From positions 1-64,000 of the forward strand of contig JAJDCZ010000001.1 of assembly GCA_029260555.1 (NCBI GenBank): DNA of 64,000 nucleotides. The letters run 5' to 3'. Source of the stretch: Phycisphaerales bacterium. Its GTDB lineage: Bacteria; Planctomycetota; Phycisphaerae; Phycisphaerales; UBA1924. The position numbers and the translations under genes are program-made. The notes below the pieces were generated by a model. That model made no database searches. It was not told where the DNA came from and worked only from the letters and a program-made list of their open reading frames with translations. Shown piece by piece: positions 63,834 through 64,000 of the stretch (within the stretch, counting starts at the first letter, position 1; each line of letters starts with the position of its first letter).

Positions 63834-64000
63834 ATGCCTGCAACCGTCGGCCTATTTGTAGAACGAGAGCACGATGCAGATTTTCTGTGGAATCAATGCG
63901 ATGGCGTTTTAGGCAGGCATCAGCATCTTGAGCTATGCAACTCTGATCGAAATGCGGATCACATCCTTGCAATCGGGACACCGATTCCTGTTCATGCGGG
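63834..64000 (+). CDS. Start of an unrecognised gene (truncated by the window end)
   Basis: An open frame runs from ATG 63834 to the end of the window, 55 codons without a stop: MPATVGLFVEREHDADFLWN, then an acidic, His-rich stretch ending I-L-A-I-G-T-P-I-P-V-H-A-G. It is divergent from rsfS, has no Shine-Dalgarno, and the ATG stands 6 bases after TAGACT (63822-63827). Without the rest I cannot name a family. The frame could also be chance, but its position facing rsfS across 95 bases makes it likely to be a gene. Confidence 0.55.
   Translation, partial: MPATVGLFVEREHDADFLWNQCDGVLGRHQHLELCNSDRNADHILAIGTPIPVHA

Overview
The window looks like a chromosomal segment of a marine member of the Planctomycetota, most likely the Phycisphaerae. 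The evidence is lineage-typical protein types: a planctomycete ECF sigma factor with an FTTTQW start beside a Ser/Thr kinase, a LEPR-XLL secreted protein, several proteins ending in a GC-type dockerin whose last residues are Gly-Cys-Pro, a PEP-CTERM protein, and the fibronectin-like protein that starts M-G-T-L-P-R. No rRNA, insertion sequence or prophage was recognised. One tRNA (Asp, GTC) is present.

Layout. 1-1460 is the end of a CRISPR array (22 full repeats plus a partial one); its cas genes must lie to the left. 1.8-10.9 kb is a patchy stretch of secreted or surface proteins (LEPR-XLL protein, a beta-propeller/metzincin/dockerin protein, an esterase, a HEAT-like protein) with a frameshifted gene and a decayed dockerin. 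11-18 kb carries an acyl-CoA synthetase, the divergent ECF sigma/kinase pair, a second propeller-dockerin protein and tRNA-Asp. 18.2-25.1 kb is a minus-strand housekeeping run: rpe, an active-site-less phosphoglycerate-mutase-like protein, accD, lnt, a HEAT protein, a coiled-coil protein and a small membrane protein. 25.3-30.2 kb is a plus-strand run: nucleotidyltransferase, hydrolase, UMF1 transporter, trpB. 30-39.4 kb holds a 19-repeat ankyrin protein, a CPA2 antiporter, a methyltransferase, RidA, catalase and RecQ. 39.6-45.4 kb has a 12-repeat VCBS/dockerin protein, a non-coding gap with a 21-bp tandem repeat, a transglutaminase-fold protein without its cysteine, and tryptophanase. 45.4-53 kb has a two-gene ABC exporter, a short dockerin protein, an ExbB-like channel, and polyprenyl synthase plus dxs for isoprenoids. 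53-64 kb has a PEP-CTERM protein, HAD phosphatase, DUF418 protein, two uncharacterised genes, clpX, a ParA with a P-loop-less partner, aroB, rsfS and the start of one more gene.

How it fits together. Core metabolism and quality control (accD, lnt, rpe, trpB, dxs, aroB, clpX, rsfS) are mixed with a lineage-specific set of exported repeat proteins sharing one C-terminal module. The most informative observations are two CRISPR spacers that differ only at synonymous positions of one shared reading frame, two enzyme-like proteins that have lost their catalytic residues, a PerR/Fur-like operator over the catalase promoter, a group of genes whose start codon sits 5-7 bases after a -10-like hexamer with no Shine-Dalgarno, and a ParA-linked MinD-like protein without a P-loop.
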